A stretch of DNA of 51,947 nt, taken from the NCBI GenBank assembly GCA_035625915.1, contig DASPOR010000118.1, positions 1-51,947 on the forward strand, in the 5' to 3' direction. This stretch comes from Alphaproteobacteria bacterium. GTDB lineage: Bacteria > Pseudomonadota > Alphaproteobacteria > JACZXZ01. The position numbers and the translations under genes are program-made. Positions 17,224 to 24,908 of this stretch are shown here, piece by piece (position 1 is the first letter of the stretch; the number at the start of each line of letters is the position of its first letter). The notes beneath the pieces are model-generated. The model worked only from the letters and a program-made list of their open reading frames with translations. It searched no databases and was not told where the DNA came from.

Positions 17224-18081
17224 CTAGGCCTTCCCCATGAGGCCATGAGGCCGCACCCATAAGACAACGACGAAAAGCCCATAAACGAACACGTCCTGAT
17301 AGACGGGGCCAAAATAATACGCGGACAAGGATTCAATGAGTCCGATGACGAGACCGGCAATCATCGCACCCGGCACGCTTCCGAACCCGCCGAGGGTCAC
17401 GACGACAAAGGCGATCAGTGCGAGGGACTCGCCGACTGTCGGCGAAATCGGAAAGAACGTGGCGATCAAAGCGCCCGCGATTCCCGCGGAGGCGCCTGCG
17501 AGTCCCCATGCAATCGCTTGCATGCGGTCTGGGCGGATTCCCATCAGCATGGCCGCATCGCGATCTTCGGCGACCGCCAGGATCTGACTGCCGACCGCTG
17601 TACGCGTCAGAAGTACGTGCATGCCGATCGTCAGTGCGAGTGCGACGATACCGGCGAGAAGCTTGGGCGCGCTGAGAAGGATTCCGCCGAGATTGAAGCC
17701 GGGTCCGACCAACCCTTCGGGAAGTGTCACGAAATTCGCGCTGAATGCCCAGAACGCCGCATAGCGAAGCAGGAGCAGAAGTCCGAAGGTTGCAAGAATC
17801 TGCGCGAGCATCGGTCCTCGGATGACATGCCGGATCAGAGCCATGTACACGACGATGCCGAGAATGAAGAGGAGTATGGCTGCGAGTGCGGTGAAACTCA
17901 GCGGACCGGCACCGACAAGCGTGAAGGCCCAAAACGCGACATACATGCCGAGCATGACGAACTCGCCGTGGGCGAAGTTGATCACGTTCATCATGCCCCA
18001 GACGAGGGTGAGTCCCGATGAGAAGAGCGCATAGACGGCCCCAATCAAAAGGCCGCCGACGATCACTTGAAGGAGGATCAA
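17224..18081 (-). CDS. livH: Branched-chain-amino-acid-type ABC transporter permease LivH
   Basis: 285 residues, about eight membrane helices. Family segments include GLLIGAVYALFSSGLTLVWG, MMNVINFAHGEFVMLGMY and the cytoplasmic loop ILAVAEDRDAAMLMGIRPDR, followed by GFGSVPGAMIAGLVIGLIES. It pairs with LivM to form the pore. It starts 21 bp after the substrate-binding protein stop. Confidence 0.92.
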   Translation of the reverse strand: MILLQVIVGGLLIGAVYALFSSGLTLVWGMMNVINFAHGEFVMLGMYVAFWAFTLVGAGPLSFTALAAILLFILGIVVYMALIRHVIRGPMLAQILATFGLLLLLRYAAFWAFSANFVTLPEGLVGPGFNLGGILLSAPKLLAGIVALALTIGMHVLLTRTAVGSQILAVAEDRDAAMLMGIRPDRMQAIAWGLAGASAGIAGALIATFFPISPTVGESLALIAFVVVTLGGFGSVPGAMIAGLVIGLIESLSAYYFGPVYQDVFVYGLFVVVLWVRPHGLMGKA

Positions 18082-18102
18082 GACGCTGTCATCCGGGCCG
18101 TT

Positions 18103-19344
18103 CTAGTTCCAGCCCTTGAAGGGATATTCGAATTGACGCTGCGCCGACTTTCCCGGCCACACGGCCACGTAATTTTCGCCGAAGAGCTGGATCAAATAGG
18201 TCGCCGCGAGCGTATTCTGTCCAGTGTCGTCGAACTTCACCCCGCGATAGCCCATCATGAGCTGATCGGCCTTGAGGTCCGTTGCCCGCAGCGCATTTTG
18301 AATCGCCGTGGGATCGGTCGAGCCCGCACGATTAATCGCATCGAACAATACGAACGCCGCTTGCATGTCGCGCGCACTCGTATCGTCCATGTCATGACCT
18401 GTCTTGGCTTTGAACATGTCGTTGATGCGCTGCGTCGTGCTATCCTTCGGGCCGATATCCCACGCACTTCGGTTGATCGCCCCTTGCGCGATATTGCCTA
18501 CAGCCTTAATGAATGCAGGATCGGAGAATCCAGAATCGTCCCCAATGACCAGCTTGGGCAAGTAGTCGAGACTCTTCATTGTCTTCATGTAAAGAATCGA
18601 ATCGGCGGTATAGCTGATGAAGATCACGGCATCCGGGTTCTTCTCCTTGAGCTGAAGCACCTGGGGCGAGACGTCGGCACCGTTCGCGTTATAAGCGATG
18701 TCGGCGACGATATTGACGCCGTGCCGCTTCGCGGCATCACGCACCGTTCCGGCGACGGACGTGCCGTAGTCGGTATTCTCGTACACGACGGCGATGTTGC
18801 CTGCCGGGTGGCCGGCCTTCTTGAGCTCGTCCAGGAAATCCATGTAGACGTTGGCAAAGTCGGTCGCCACAGGGGTCGTTCGGAAAACCCACTTGAATCC
18901 GCGGCCGGTGATGTTCGCCGCGACCGAGTCGCCAACGACGAATGGGACGCCATAGCGCTCTGCGACCGCGGTTGCCGTGAAGCTCACGTTCGACTGGTAA
19001 CTCCCGATGAGTGCCACGACATGCTCCTGGGTGATCAGTCGGAGCGCCTGATTCTGACCTTCAGACGGGTTGCCCTGGTGATCGGCGACAACGAGTTGGA
19101 TTTTGGCGCCACCCAAGTTCGGTAGGCCGGCGGTGGCGGCGAGCGGAAGGTTCGTCAATTCGGGGTGCGGATTGTTGACGATCTCGGCGGCAAGCTCGAT
19201 CGCCGCCTTGGCGGATTGACCGGCACTCGCGGAGTTTCCGCTGAGCGGCATGAGGACGCCGACCTTGACCGCATCCTGTGCGGTTGAAACCGTGGCGACC
19301 CCCATTCCCGCCAGGAGAAGGGCTGCTATCATTAGCTTCTTCAT
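18103..19344 (-). CDS. ABC transporter periplasmic substrate-binding protein (LivK-like, Peripla_BP_6)
   Basis: 413 residues from ATG 19344 (MKKLMIAALLLAGMG), which gives a textbook Sec signal peptide cut after VSTAQD; upstream GGGGGAAAAAC is a usable ribosome site. The mature protein begins AVKVGVLMPLSGNSASAGQS, with QLVVADHQGNPSEG, VVALIGSYQSN, and IAVVYENTDYGTSVAG, the standard type-I receptor lobes. It is first in the livKHMGF-type operon. Nothing in the ligand site names the substrate; nearby BKACE or hydantoinase genes are possible users. A 10-bp inverted repeat lies in its leader. Confidence 0.92.
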   Translation of the reverse strand: MKKLMIAALLLAGMGVATVSTAQDAVKVGVLMPLSGNSASAGQSAKAAIELAAEIVNNPHPELTNLPLAATAGLPNLGGAKIQLVVADHQGNPSEGQNQALRLITQEHVVALIGSYQSNVSFTATAVAERYGVPFVVGDSVAANITGRGFKWVFRTTPVATDFANVYMDFLDELKKAGHPAGNIAVVYENTDYGTSVAGTVRDAAKRHGVNIVADIAYNANGADVSPQVLQLKEKNPDAVIFISYTADSILYMKTMKSLDYLPKLVIGDDSGFSDPAFIKAVGNIAQGAINRSAWDIGPKDSTTQRINDMFKAKTGHDMDDTSARDMQAAFVLFDAINRAGSTDPTAIQNALRATDLKADQLMMGYRGVKFDDTGQNTLAATYLIQLFGENYVAVWPGKSAQRQFEYPFKGWN

Positions 19345-19369
19345 GTTTTTCCCCCGCATTCGCACTCGT

Positions 19370-19423
19370 CCAGGCCCGACGACTGCGGTATCAGCCCACG
19401 AACTATGATGCCTTCGGGCCTGG
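19370..19423. promoter_or_regulatory. Perfect 10-bp inverted repeat in the livK leader
   Basis: CCAGGCCCGA (19370-19379) and its exact complement TCGGGCCTGG (19414-19423) flank a 34-bp spacer, 25-79 bp upstream of the livK-like start. It could be a regulator-binding site pair or a leader RNA stem. Confidence 0.4.
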
Positions 19424-19533
19424 GCCTTGGCAAACGTGTTCGCCACATCTGGGGGCGAGGTCGTGAGCGAATTTCGGATTCAAAGCACGATTGTGCGTTG
19501 CGTCTGACAAACGATTCCGGACTTCTCCATTCG

Positions 19534-19566
19534 TGTGGATGCCCGGGTCAAGCCCGGGCATGACGG
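19534..19566 (-). repeat. Palindromic intergenic repeat, copy 1
   Basis: ATGCCCGGG (19539-19547), loop TCAAG, and CCCGGGCAT (19553-19561) form a perfect 9-bp stem. With its flanks GTGG and GACGG it matches a dispersed palindromic repeat (GTCATGCCCGGGCTTGACC and continuing) that I recognise from several alphaproteobacterial genomes. This copy is in reverse orientation to copy 2. Confidence 0.75.
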
Positions 19567-19635
19567 TTATGGTTTGTCTTGCGCAGAGCCCGGTCCGCCA
19601 AAATCTAAATCGGACAGCCCCGAACCTCTCCCATT

Positions 19636-19672
19636 GTCATGCCCGGGCTGAACACTTGACCCGGGCATCCAC
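19636..19672 (+). repeat. Palindromic intergenic repeat, copy 2
   Basis: ATGCCCGGG (19639-19647), a 12-base loop CTGAACACTTGA, and CCCGGGCAT (19660-19668), then CCACG. Same element as copy 1, inverted, with a loop seven bases longer. Confidence 0.75.
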
Positions 19673-19774
19673 GTGCTTTTGCCCAATCGCTGAAAGACGT
19701 GGATGGCCGGCCCTCGGCGTTCGGCCGGTAAGACGACCCAAATAGGAATTGGGGGCCTGAACGAGAGCCCTAAT

Positions 19775-21517
19775 TTAACCGCCAGCGCGAAGTGCAGCCG
19801 TGCGCCTCGGGTCGACCCTTCCTTCGTCGGTAAGTGCTACGCGGTAAACGCTCTCGGCTGTTTTGCGATCAATGAGGCCATCGGCGACGTCCTCGGCGAC
19901 ATGCTCTGGGTTTCGCTTTTCGGGTGCGCCAAAGCCGCCCCCGCCTGGAAGCTCGAGCCGGATACGGTCGCGACTGGGCACGGTCTGTCGACCCTTGGGA
20001 CGGATGGGCCGGCCCGAAGCAAGACTGACCGAACCGGAAGCGCCCTGTTTGCCGCCATCTCGACCGCGCGCGGGATTCCGCACGCGCTCGAAATTGCACA
20101 GCAGACTAATGGGCATGCCGCCCGCACCACCGAGCTCGATAACCTGGCCGAGCCCGCCGCGGTGAGCACCGGCCCCGCCGGACCCTTCGCGGAACTCTCG
20201 CCGCCAGAACACGATGGGTGCAACGGTCTCCGTCGCCTCAACGGGAATCGTACGCACCCCGCTTGGGAAGGCGGTAACGTTAAGGCCGTCCTTGGCCGGC
20301 CGCGCGCCCGATCCGCCACAGTGGAAGATCACTGTTGAAAACTGGGGCAAAGTCGAGGGATCGACGCCGTCGTCGATTTGGTCGACCATAGAGCCACCGC
20401 CATAGATTTGCGGATTCCAGAGCGACGAGGCCCCTTCAGCGGGAACACCACCCTTGATCACTTGATGGAGGCACCCGAACATCACGTCGGGCAACATATG
20501 GCCGACCGTGTGGCGTGCTGCCACCGCCCACGGACGCTTGACATTGAGCACCGATCCCTCGGGTGCGGAGACGGTGATCGTTCCGAGCGAGCCCGCATTA
20601 TTCGGCACGTCGGGTGCGACGAGGCACCGCACGCCGAAGGCCGTGTAAGCCGTCGTGTAATTGAGCACGACATTGATACCGTAAGAGCTCGCGAGTGAAG
20701 TTCCTTCGTAGTCGACATGAATCCCGTCGTAACCGATCGTCATGGCGGCGGCGAGGGTCAGCGGCTTGTCGTAGCCGTCCATCGTCAGACTGTTTCGATA
20801 AACACCGGGCTTCAGATTGCGGATCGCATTGAGGGTCGCCTGCCGCGATGCCTCGATGATCTGGTCGCCAAGCGTTTCGACGTCGGCAAGCTCGAATTCG
20901 TTCATCATCTCGACGAGACGCCGTGCGCCGTCCTCGTTGCATGCCGCGCAAGCGAAGATGTCGCCCTCGACCTGGAACGGCTCCCGCACGTTGGCGCGGA
21001 CGATGCGAAGGAGGTCCTCGTTGAATCGGCCTTCCTTCGCGAGGGGCATGATCGGGATCGCCAAACCCTCCTCGTAGACCTGGCGCCCATCGGGGCCCAT
21101 CCCAAGGCCGCCGATATCGACGACGTGAATGGTATTGGCGAAGAGCGCGATCGGCCGGCCATTCTTGAAGGCAGGCGTTACGACCGTGATGTCGTGGAGA
21201 TGTCCCGAGGTGAGCCAGGGATCGTTGGTGATGTAATGATCGCCCGGCTGCATCTTGTCGATCGGATAGACGTCGAGGAAATGCTTGACGCCGGTGGCCA
21301 TCGAGTTGACATGGCCCGGCGTGCCGGTGATGGCCTGCGCGAGCATGCGGCCCTGGCGGTCGAAGACGCCTGCGGAAAGATCGCCTGCCTCGCGCACGGA
21401 TGTCGAGAAGGCCGTGCGCATCAGCGTTTGCGCCTGCTCCTCGACGACCGCGATGAGCCGGCTCCACATGATCTGCATGTGGATTTGCGAGAGTGCGGTA
21501 TTGGATTTCGCGACCAT
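19775..21517 (-). CDS. hyuB: Hydantoinase B / oxoprolinase-type subunit
   Basis: 580 residues, full length for HyuB. Markers: LMRTAFSTSVREAGDLSAGV, the PGHVNSMATGVKHFL segment, GDHYITNDPWLTSGHLHDIT (conserved acidic and histidine metal-site candidates), and the C-terminal GGGGFGAPEKR. HyuA/HyuB complexes use ATP to open cyclic amides such as N-methylhydantoin or 5-oxoproline, or carboxylate ketones in relatives. It follows hyuA with an 8-bp gap. The substrate class cannot be fixed from sequence. ATG start with AGGGTAGG upstream. Confidence 0.9.
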   Translation of the reverse strand: MVAKSNTALSQIHMQIMWSRLIAVVEEQAQTLMRTAFSTSVREAGDLSAGVFDRQGRMLAQAITGTPGHVNSMATGVKHFLDVYPIDKMQPGDHYITNDPWLTSGHLHDITVVTPAFKNGRPIALFANTIHVVDIGGLGMGPDGRQVYEEGLAIPIMPLAKEGRFNEDLLRIVRANVREPFQVEGDIFACAACNEDGARRLVEMMNEFELADVETLGDQIIEASRQATLNAIRNLKPGVYRNSLTMDGYDKPLTLAAAMTIGYDGIHVDYEGTSLASSYGINVVLNYTTAYTAFGVRCLVAPDVPNNAGSLGTITVSAPEGSVLNVKRPWAVAARHTVGHMLPDVMFGCLHQVIKGGVPAEGASSLWNPQIYGGGSMVDQIDDGVDPSTLPQFSTVIFHCGGSGARPAKDGLNVTAFPSGVRTIPVEATETVAPIVFWRREFREGSGGAGAHRGGLGQVIELGGAGGMPISLLCNFERVRNPARGRDGGKQGASGSVSLASGRPIRPKGRQTVPSRDRIRLELPGGGGFGAPEKRNPEHVAEDVADGLIDRKTAESVYRVALTDEGRVDPRRTAALRAGG

Positions 21518-21525
21518 GGAAAAAC

Positions 21526-23613
21526 CTACCCTGTACGGCGAGTGAGTTCAATGTAGCCGAACCCGTCGACCCGCGCGTCGAACACCGGGCTTACGACCGT
21601 GGATGTCTCGTCTTCCTCGATCACAGCCGGACCGGGAACGGTCCAGCCGGGTTTCATCGACTCTCGGCGATAGAACGGTACCTCCTGATATTCCCCGGAA
21701 GCAGGATCGAAGACCTTGCGTCGCGAAATCGGGCTGGGCGATCCCGCCTGAGCCTTGGACGGAGTCTCGCGGACCTCGTCGATGGGGGCGCTGACGACCG
21801 TGACCCAGCTCAAGATCTCGACTTCGACCCCGGGGATGGCCCGGCTGTAGAGCTGCCGATAGGCCTCCTCGAATGCAGCGAGCAGGACCGGTTTGTCGTC
21901 CGCGTTGAAATCGCGCGCGGGAAGCGGCACGGAAATCTCGTGGCCTTGGCCGCGATAGCGCATGAAGGCAGCGCGACGCTCTTCGAGCTTTGCTTTCGTT
22001 CCCGCGCCCTGCCGCACGATCGCCTCAGCTTCGGCGCGCATCTCCGCGAGAATGCGATTGGCGAGGCCGGCGTCGAAGGTACCGAGGCGCTGGATGTGGC
22101 TTCTCACGATCTCGTAGGCGATGGGTGCGCGCAGGAATCCGACAGCGGAGCCCACACCGGCGCTCGTCGGCACGAGCACGCGCTTCAGCCCGAGCTTTTC
22201 CGCAACCCGCGCGGCATGAAGCGGAGCCGCACCGCCGAATGCAATGAGCGTACGGTCAGCCACGTTCTTTCCGCTCTCGATCGTATGCACGCGAGCGGCG
22301 TTCGACATGTTTTCGTCAACCATCTCGCTGACGCCGAGGGCGGCGAACTCGGTGGCAAGGCCGAGCTTTTCGCCGACGTGGTGCACCACGGCGGCCTCCG
22401 CACCGGGTTGGTCGAGGTTCATTTTGCCGCCCGCGAATGCGCCAGGGTCGATGCGCCCGAGGAGCAGGTCCGCATCCGTCACGGTCGGCTCACTGCCGCC
22501 CCGCCCATAGCATGCGGGTCCCGGCTCCGAGCCTGCGCTGTCGGGCCCGACCGCGATGCGCCCCATCGCGTCGACGCGCGCGATCGACCCGCCGCCAGCA
22601 CCGATCTCCACCATCTCGATCACCGGAATCCGGAGCGGGATGCCCGACCCCTTCTTGAAGCGATAGATGCGTGCAACCTCGAAAAGGCGATTTGTCTGGG
22701 GCTTGGCGTTGTCGATCAGGCAAATCTTGGCGGTCGTCCCGCCCATGTCGAACGAGATGACCTTGTCGAGGTTGCAGAGATTCGCGATGTGGCTCGCAAA
22801 GATTGCCCCACCCGCGGGACCCGATTCAACGAGCCGGACGGGGAATCGAATTGCGGTCTCGACAGTCGTGAGACCTCCACCCGATGACATGAGGAAAAGC
22901 GGGCAACGAAACCCCTTTGCCCTCAACCCGTCCTCGAGCTTGCGAAGGTACCGTCCCATTAGCGGCTGCACATATGCATTGGCGCAAGCCGTCGAGAAAC
23001 GTTCATATTCGCGCATCTCCGGTGAGACCTCGGAGGAGAGCGTCACGGTGACGCCGGGCAGGCGCTTTGCGATGGCGTCGCGCACGCGGCGCTCGTGTAC
23101 CGGATTCGTGAAGCTGTGCAGAAAGCCGACTGCAATGCTTTTGATGCCCTGTTGCTCGATTTTCTCGAGCGCGCTTGAGAGCGAGGCTTCGTCGAGGGGC
23201 GCAAGAATATTGCCCTGAGCATCGATGCGCTCCTTCACCCCATGGCGCCAGCGACGCGGGACGAGCGGGGGCGGGAGATCGATGTTCACGTCGTATTGCT
23301 CGAAGCGGTTTTCGTGCCGTATTTCGATCACGTCGCGAAAACCCTCGGTTGTGATGAGGGCGGTCGGCGGGCCTTTGCGCTCGATCAGGGCGTTGGTCGC
23401 AAGTGTCGTCCCGTGGATGATGACACCGAGTGCGGCAGGCGCAAGTTTGGCTTCGGCCAGCGCCAAGCGCACGGCCTCGAGGACACCTTCCTCGGGGGCC
23501 TGCGTCGTCGTAAGGATTTTACTGGTGTAGCGCTTGCCGGCGACCTCGAGGGCGACGTCGGTGAAAGTGCCGCCGATATCCACGCCAAGTCGCGCGCCGT
23601 CTTTCGCATCCAT
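21526..23613 (-). CDS. hyuA: Hydantoinase A / oxoprolinase-type ATPase subunit
   Basis: 695 residues from ATG 23613 (MDAKDGARLGVDIGG); an adjacent TTG codon is an unlikely start. The actin-like ATPase fold is evident: LGVDIGGTFTDVAL (phosphate 1), IHGTTLATNALIERKG, VISFDMGGTTAKICLI (phosphate 2), and GIPLRIPVIEMVEIGAGGGS. It phosphorylates the cyclic amide substrate for HyuB. It is the first gene of hyuAB; the ureohydrolase stops 94 bp upstream on the same strand, so all three may be one transcript. Confidence 0.9.
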   Translation of the reverse strand: MDAKDGARLGVDIGGTFTDVALEVAGKRYTSKILTTTQAPEEGVLEAVRLALAEAKLAPAALGVIIHGTTLATNALIERKGPPTALITTEGFRDVIEIRHENRFEQYDVNIDLPPPLVPRRWRHGVKERIDAQGNILAPLDEASLSSALEKIEQQGIKSIAVGFLHSFTNPVHERRVRDAIAKRLPGVTVTLSSEVSPEMREYERFSTACANAYVQPLMGRYLRKLEDGLRAKGFRCPLFLMSSGGGLTTVETAIRFPVRLVESGPAGGAIFASHIANLCNLDKVISFDMGGTTAKICLIDNAKPQTNRLFEVARIYRFKKGSGIPLRIPVIEMVEIGAGGGSIARVDAMGRIAVGPDSAGSEPGPACYGRGGSEPTVTDADLLLGRIDPGAFAGGKMNLDQPGAEAAVVHHVGEKLGLATEFAALGVSEMVDENMSNAARVHTIESGKNVADRTLIAFGGAAPLHAARVAEKLGLKRVLVPTSAGVGSAVGFLRAPIAYEIVRSHIQRLGTFDAGLANRILAEMRAEAEAIVRQGAGTKAKLEERRAAFMRYRGQGHEISVPLPARDFNADDKPVLLAAFEEAYRQLYSRAIPGVEVEILSWVTVVSAPIDEVRETPSKAQAGSPSPISRRKVFDPASGEYQEVPFYRRESMKPGWTVPGPAVIEEDETSTVVSPVFDARVDGFGYIELTRRTG

Positions 23614-23707
23614 CAAGCCCTGCCCTCCGCCGGACGCGGAAGGCCGCCCGTCCGGCTCGTTTGCGGTGTCACTGTGGCGGCAAGAGTGCTCAGTGCGTTC
23701 GGTCGTG

Positions 23708-24703
23708 TCAACGGCGGATACGGGCCGGGGGAGTGGGCTCGTTCGTGAGATTGAGCGAGCGGGCGACGAGGGTGAGGCATTCGAGCACCACCGTACCGGC
23801 GAGAAACGCGGTCATTCCGCCCACGTCGTGGGGCGGGCTTACGGTATTCACATCGGCTGCCACGATGTTCAGGCCCGCGAGTCCCTGCAGAAGCTGCAAG
23901 CCCTCGCGCGCCGTGGCCCCGCCCCACGCGGGCGTGCAAACCCCCGGCGCACAAGACGGGTCGAAGAAATCCATATCGAAGCACAGATAGACCGGCCGGC
24001 TGGCGAGCCGCTCATGGATGTGGACGAGCGTAGCCGCGATCCCGCGCTGGTAAAGATCGACCCCGTCGATCAACTCATAGCCGAACTGGCGCGTGAATTC
24101 GAACACATGCTGCTCGGATGTCGGCCCGCGTGCGCCGATATGGATGGCGTGGCCGAGATCGAGGACACCTTCCTCCGCTGCACGCGTAAAAGTCGTCGCG
24201 GTATTGTATTTGTCGAGCGCTTCGCCTTCGCCGGGATAGGTATCGGTATGGGCGTCGATGTGGAGCACGGCGAGGTCCGCGTATTTGCGATGCAAGGCCC
24301 GGAGTTGCGGCAGGGTCACCGCCCCGTCGCCCCCCATCGTGATTGGCACGGCACCCGCCTGGACGATGCGAGAGACTGCGTCCTCGATCTTCTCGAAGGC
24401 GTCGAGCACGAGGCTTGGGGTCACGTTCACGTCGCCGCAATCGACGACGCCGAGGCGCTCGATCGGGTTGAAATCGGCCTGGGGCGGTTGGTAGGGGCGG
24501 ACAAGGGCGGACTGCTCACGAATGGCGCTCGGCCCGAGCCGCGCCCCGATTCGCGTGGGATGGATGCCGCAATCGAACGGCACGCCCAGGATCGCGGCCT
24601 TAGCACCCGTGAGATCGTAACGGTTGGGTGCGGCCATAAACGAACGAGTGGGGCGAAACAGTCTCGGATCGAAGATTTCCCTTGAAACCGGGTGGTTGAC
24701 CAT
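23708..24703 (-). CDS. Ureohydrolase (agmatinase/arginase family) with atypical first metal motif
   Basis: 331 residues from ATG 24703 (MVNHPVSREIFDPR), preceded by AAAGGA. The fold is clear: GVPFDCGIHPTRIGARLGP, LHIDAHTDTYPG (Asp150, His152, Asp154) and CFDMDFFDPSCAPG (Asp243, Asp245), which supply most ligands of the binuclear manganese site. The first motif is GGDG (124-127) instead of GGDH, so the histidine that normally binds metal A is glycine. The codons there are unambiguous (GGC GAC GGG). The enzyme may use one metal, a rearranged site, or a different amidine/guanidine substrate. It lies upstream of hyuAB, suggesting a shared catabolic pathway. Confidence 0.85.
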   Translation of the reverse strand: MVNHPVSREIFDPRLFRPTRSFMAAPNRYDLTGAKAAILGVPFDCGIHPTRIGARLGPSAIREQSALVRPYQPPQADFNPIERLGVVDCGDVNVTPSLVLDAFEKIEDAVSRIVQAGAVPITMGGDGAVTLPQLRALHRKYADLAVLHIDAHTDTYPGEGEALDKYNTATTFTRAAEEGVLDLGHAIHIGARGPTSEQHVFEFTRQFGYELIDGVDLYQRGIAATLVHIHERLASRPVYLCFDMDFFDPSCAPGVCTPAWGGATAREGLQLLQGLAGLNIVAADVNTVSPPHDVGGMTAFLAGTVVLECLTLVARSLNLTNEPTPPARIRR

Positions 24704-24842
24704 CACCAGCCGTCCTTTCGCCGCAAACCCTGGCGTTGCTTGATCTTGCCGAATGAATGCGCTGTATTGCCAGCCCAAATTCGGGCACATGACCCGATAG
24801 CCTCTCGTCAATCGGCAATCGAGGTGATAAACCTACTGGTCT

Positions 24843-24854
24843 CTTGTATACCAG
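24843..24854. promoter_or_regulatory. GntR-type operator candidate upstream of fhs
   Basis: CTTGTATACCAG is a near-palindrome (five of six base pairs) with the TTGT-AT-ACCA core seen in operators of FadR/FCD GntR regulators. It lies 54-65 bp before the fhs start and is flanked on the left by CTGGT (24836-24840), which pairs with ACCAG. No GntR gene is in the window. Confidence 0.3.
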
Positions 24855-24908
24855 CCCGAAACACGAAGTCACCGCGCGTGTCGCCGCGAAAATCCAAGGG
24901 AGACCCCA

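Larger units (their letters stand above)
19345..19774. other. 430-bp non-coding region upstream of the livK-like gene
   Basis: This is the longest gap in the window. It lies upstream of the livK-like gene (minus strand) and downstream of hyuB (also minus strand), so it should hold the transporter promoter and the end of the hyu transcript. It contains a 10-bp inverted repeat near livK and two ATGCCCGGG palindromic elements in opposite orientation, listed separately. I see no convincing coding frame in it. Confidence 0.8.
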
